64,000 nt of DNA from contig JAYGXS010000005.1 in assembly GCA_036362985.1 (NCBI GenBank), positions 9,415,290 to 9,479,289 of the forward strand. Reading direction: 5' to 3'. Below are positions 61,985-64,000 of the stretch, piece after piece. Under the pieces are notes generated by a model, which did not search any database, had not been told where the DNA came from, and saw only the letters and a program-made list of their open reading frames with translations. Made by a program: the position numbers and the translations under genes. Positions within the stretch are counted from its first letter, which is position 1. Every line of letters begins with the position of its first letter. The stretch comes from Ligula intestinalis (lineage: Eukaryota > Platyhelminthes > Cestoda > Diphyllobothriidea > Diphyllobothriidae).

Positions 61985-63109
61985 ATGCGGAATGAAGAAG
62001 TTCACGACCCAACTGTCCTGTGTGAGGAAAAATGTCCTTTCCGGAGCCAGCGTCAACCCCCAACCTGCGACTTAGGGGGCGAGCGTCTAAGCCGCTCGGC
62101 CACTGCAACCCAGCTACGCAAGTCACAGGAAGTTAAGTGCATTGACAGGGTTCAGACGATAAATTTCGCCAACAAACTCCTCGACCAAACTGTCCCGCGC
62201 AACAAACAGTGCGACATAAGAGACAAAGGTATAAACTCTACGGCCACCGTGACCACCTCACAGAATTCACATAAAGGTGTGAACAGTCACACGGATGACA
62301 CGCATTGCCCGATGGCATGCGAACATTGCAAGCATTGCCCAAAAATATCAAAGTTGGAGTCACGCATGGATTTAATAGGGGATGTTATCAAATGTTTTCT
62401 CAAGCATGGCAAATTAAAGCCGCTGGGTAAAACCAGTGGAAATCAGCAGCTAGAATCCGCATTGACGGAACTAGCTACCAGGCACCAGCCAGTCGGTCCA
62501 AGCGCCACTAAAACAGAGGAGAAGCAAACACAAACAAGCCCAAATCTACTGTCACGGGAAAGCTCAGGTTCTAGGATCATCAAAACGGCCAGGAGAAGAG
62601 GGAAGCGTCTACCTGACAAACCAGCCTCACCCTCTTCACAGGTCAGAACTAGTAAAATCGCACGAAAGGCAACCGGGGAAGAGCTGGGAGAAGCAAAAGA
62701 GGCAGCGTTTGCACCAAGACAGCTGCGGTACGATGCACACAAAGCAATTAAGGTGAAGGGTGCAGCAGAAAAACATACGAGGGTGCCCATACTTACAGTG
62801 CACGCCCCCACAGTTGATCAATCAGCCACCGATGAGACGAGTTTAAACAATCTCGCCGTAGATAACAAAAACACGATTGGTTCACCCCGTACAGTGCAGG
62901 CTGCCGTGGAAAAAGATACGAAGGAGCCCATATTTACAGTTAAGGCCCCCACAGTTGACCAATCAGCCACAGCTGGGGCGAGTTTATACAAGCTCGCCGT
63001 AGTCAACAAAAGAGCGATTGGTTCGCCACGTAAAGTTCAGGCTGCCTTCAAAAAAGACACGAAGCCAAACGCGAAAGCGTTGCACCAGGAAGTGACCGAC
63101 GGCGTATAG
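61985..63109 (+). CDS. CR1/jockey-like LINE ORF1, N-terminal part
   Basis: ATG-initiated 374-codon frame, stop TAG at 63107. It is basic and Thr/Lys/Ala-rich. Features in order: a Cys/His cluster at about residues 102-118 (HCPMACEHCKHCPK), a region with KTEEKQTQTS and KTARRRGKR (nuclear-localisation-like), then tandem repeats of about 45 residues, two clear copies with APTVDQSAT and IGSPR landmarks and a partial one before. ORF1 proteins of such LINEs bind element RNA. Downstream sequence in the same frame stays open after the stop to 63379, so the stop is probably a recent mutation. The element class is inferred from the C-terminal block and ORF2 start further on. Confidence 0.65.
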   Translation: MRNEEVHDPTVLCEEKCPFRSQRQPPTCDLGGERLSRSATATQLRKSQEVKCIDRVQTINFANKLLDQTVPRNKQCDIRDKGINSTATVTTSQNSHKGVNSHTDDTHCPMACEHCKHCPKISKLESRMDLIGDVIKCFLKHGKLKPLGKTSGNQQLESALTELATRHQPVGPSATKTEEKQTQTSPNLLSRESSGSRIIKTARRRGKRLPDKPASPSSQVRTSKIARKATGEELGEAKEAAFAPRQLRYDAHKAIKVKGAAEKHTRVPILTVHAPTVDQSATDETSLNNLAVDNKNTIGSPRTVQAAVEKDTKEPIFTVKAPTVDQSATAGASLYKLAVVNKRAIGSPRKVQAAFKKDTKPNAKALHQEVTDGV

Positions 63110-63835
63110 GGGACGCAAAAAGTTACCGATAAGGGCAAGAGTTCCGTAATACAAGGTCTACCGGAATCAACTGCCACTACTGCTATTAACCAGAAAGTGG
63201 GCAACAGTGTCACAGGCCCGAACCCGAGGCCCACAGTCGAAAACGAGGCTAGTAATGCCTCCATAGACCCCGATCGCACGCAGAATGGTCATAATAGCAG
63301 CACCAGAGCTTTTAACCAGAAAGTAAGCGACAATGTCGTAGGCATAAATATTTCGCTAAGAGAGAATCCAACATCATAATACAGGGATTGGCAGAATCAA
63401 CCGCAACCACTCCCATGGACCGGCATTCCGCAGACATTCAGGTCTTCGGTGCACCTATGAACAAAATGCTCGGACCCAACGTAGCAATCGCGTTTGATAA
63501 GGCCCTCCGCCTTGGAAAACGGCCAGAGAGTCCAACTGGATCGACGCGTCCCAGACCTCTGAAAGTGGTCATGACCAGCAGCCAAGAAGCCAAGCTCATT
63601 CTGTCTAGGCGTTTTAGAATAAAGACTCCGAGCCGGGAGTTTTTTTCAGCAGGATTTCTCAGCTGCAGAACGGAACAAACATCGTCAACTTGTTACCGAA
63701 ATGAAGGAGCGAAACAACAAAGGGGAACAAAACTTGGTTATTTACTACAACCAAGTGATTCAATGTCTATTGTTCTCACCTTGGACAGGTCCGTTCCGGA
63801 TAACCACGCAGTCGACCCAGTAGGGGAGGGTTGAG
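63110..63835 (+). pseudogene. CR1/jockey-like LINE ORF1, C-terminal part, frameshifted
   Basis: After the TAG the frame continues (VIQGLPESTATTAINQK.., NQKVGNS and NQKVSDN units). It shifts near 63375 to a frame with RPRPLKVVMTSSQEAKLIL, and shifts again near 63630 to one reading FFQQDFSAAERNKHRQLV and EQNLVIYYNQVIQ. The RPRPLKVV..S..EA..IL block and the AERN.HRQLV..M block are typical of the ORF1 C-terminal RNA-binding region in flatworm CR1-type LINEs. Two frameshifts and one stop make this copy unlikely to be functional. Confidence 0.6.
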
Positions 63836-63879
63836 CCCGAACGTAAAAAGTATACAAAGAAGCCGAGAAAGGAAACTTA

Positions 63880-64000
63880 AGTGCATGAACACCAATGCAC
63901 AAAGCCTGCTCCTTAAATTAAACGAGCTTTAGATTACTATGTGCCAAGTGGAACCAGATGTGGTCTGTATAACGGAAACATGGTTATCCACAAAGGTAGA
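63880..64000 (+). pseudogene. LINE ORF2 endonuclease start, runs off the window
   Basis: The frame from 63888 reads TNAQSLLLKLNEL, a stop (TAG 63930-63932), then VEPDVVCITETWLSTKV. N-A-Q-S-L and C-I-T-E-T-W-L are the first conserved blocks of the apurinic-type endonuclease (the E binds metal). The rest lies beyond the window. Confidence 0.75.

Overview
This is a eukaryotic, repeat-rich window, most likely from a flatworm and probably a diphyllobothriidean tapeworm (Spirometra / Dibothriocephalus / Schistocephalus type). That assignment is inference. It rests on the mix of decayed retroelements (a LINE with C2H2 finger-like repeats at its 3' end, Penelope-like elements with GIY-YIG domains, a tRNA-derived SINE, a CR1/jockey-like LINE), on genes with GT-AG introns of up to 5 kb, and on TTAGGG-type telomere-like sequence. 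No bacterial operon, plasmid or CRISPR signal is present.

Only two host protein-coding genes can be supported. The first is a spliced gene on the + strand at about 10.7-30.75 kb. I rebuilt it from eight exons whose splice phases all match. It encodes about 715 residues: an N-terminal hydrophobic segment, a beta-propeller-like lumenal region and one C-terminal membrane helix. It resembles the broadly conserved FG-GAP/quinoprotein-like membrane proteins of the plant NERD1 type. Its introns hold most of the transposon debris between 11 and 30 kb. The second is a 2023-codon uninterrupted ORF at 40.92-46.99 kb, encoding a secreted alpha-2-macroglobulin/complement-family protein. The thioester motif is destroyed (GSALQ where GCGEQ is expected). 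The C terminus is netrin-like, and a Notch-ligand-like cassette (C-terminal half of a DSL domain plus two EGF repeats) sits where related MCR proteins carry an LDLa module. This chimera is the most interesting protein in the window.

Layout: 0-3.7 kb non-coding with unrecognised small ORFs and a hammerhead-ribozyme-like motif; 4.08-7.76 kb a minus-strand LINE (endonuclease, RT, finger-like tail); 7.85-8.69 kb Penelope remnant; 8.96-10.45 kb CR1-like LINE tail; 10.75-30.75 kb the spliced gene, with a mariner-type element, SINEs, LINE tails, a Helitron Rep fragment, a large inverted repeat and a 0.93-kb repeat carrying telomere-like sequence inside its introns; 31.8-36.2 kb two opposed Tigger-like elements around LINE and hammerhead-like tandem debris, then more LINE and Penelope fragments; 38.5-39.5 kb the second copy of the telomere-like repeat; 40.9-47.0 kb the macroglobulin gene; 47.46-48.21 kb a 750-bp palindrome; 48.2-61.9 kb mainly non-coding with LTR-like leaders, LINE finger modules, Penelope fragments and a TA-flanked MITE; 61.98 kb to the end a near-complete CR1/jockey-like LINE ORF1 and the start of its ORF2, running off the window.

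The two host genes show no sign of working together; both products are predicted to enter the secretory pathway. Everything else is mobile-element biology, with several RNA-level or structural features (ribozyme-like motifs, foldback repeats, iteron-like terminal repeats) that deserve a second look.
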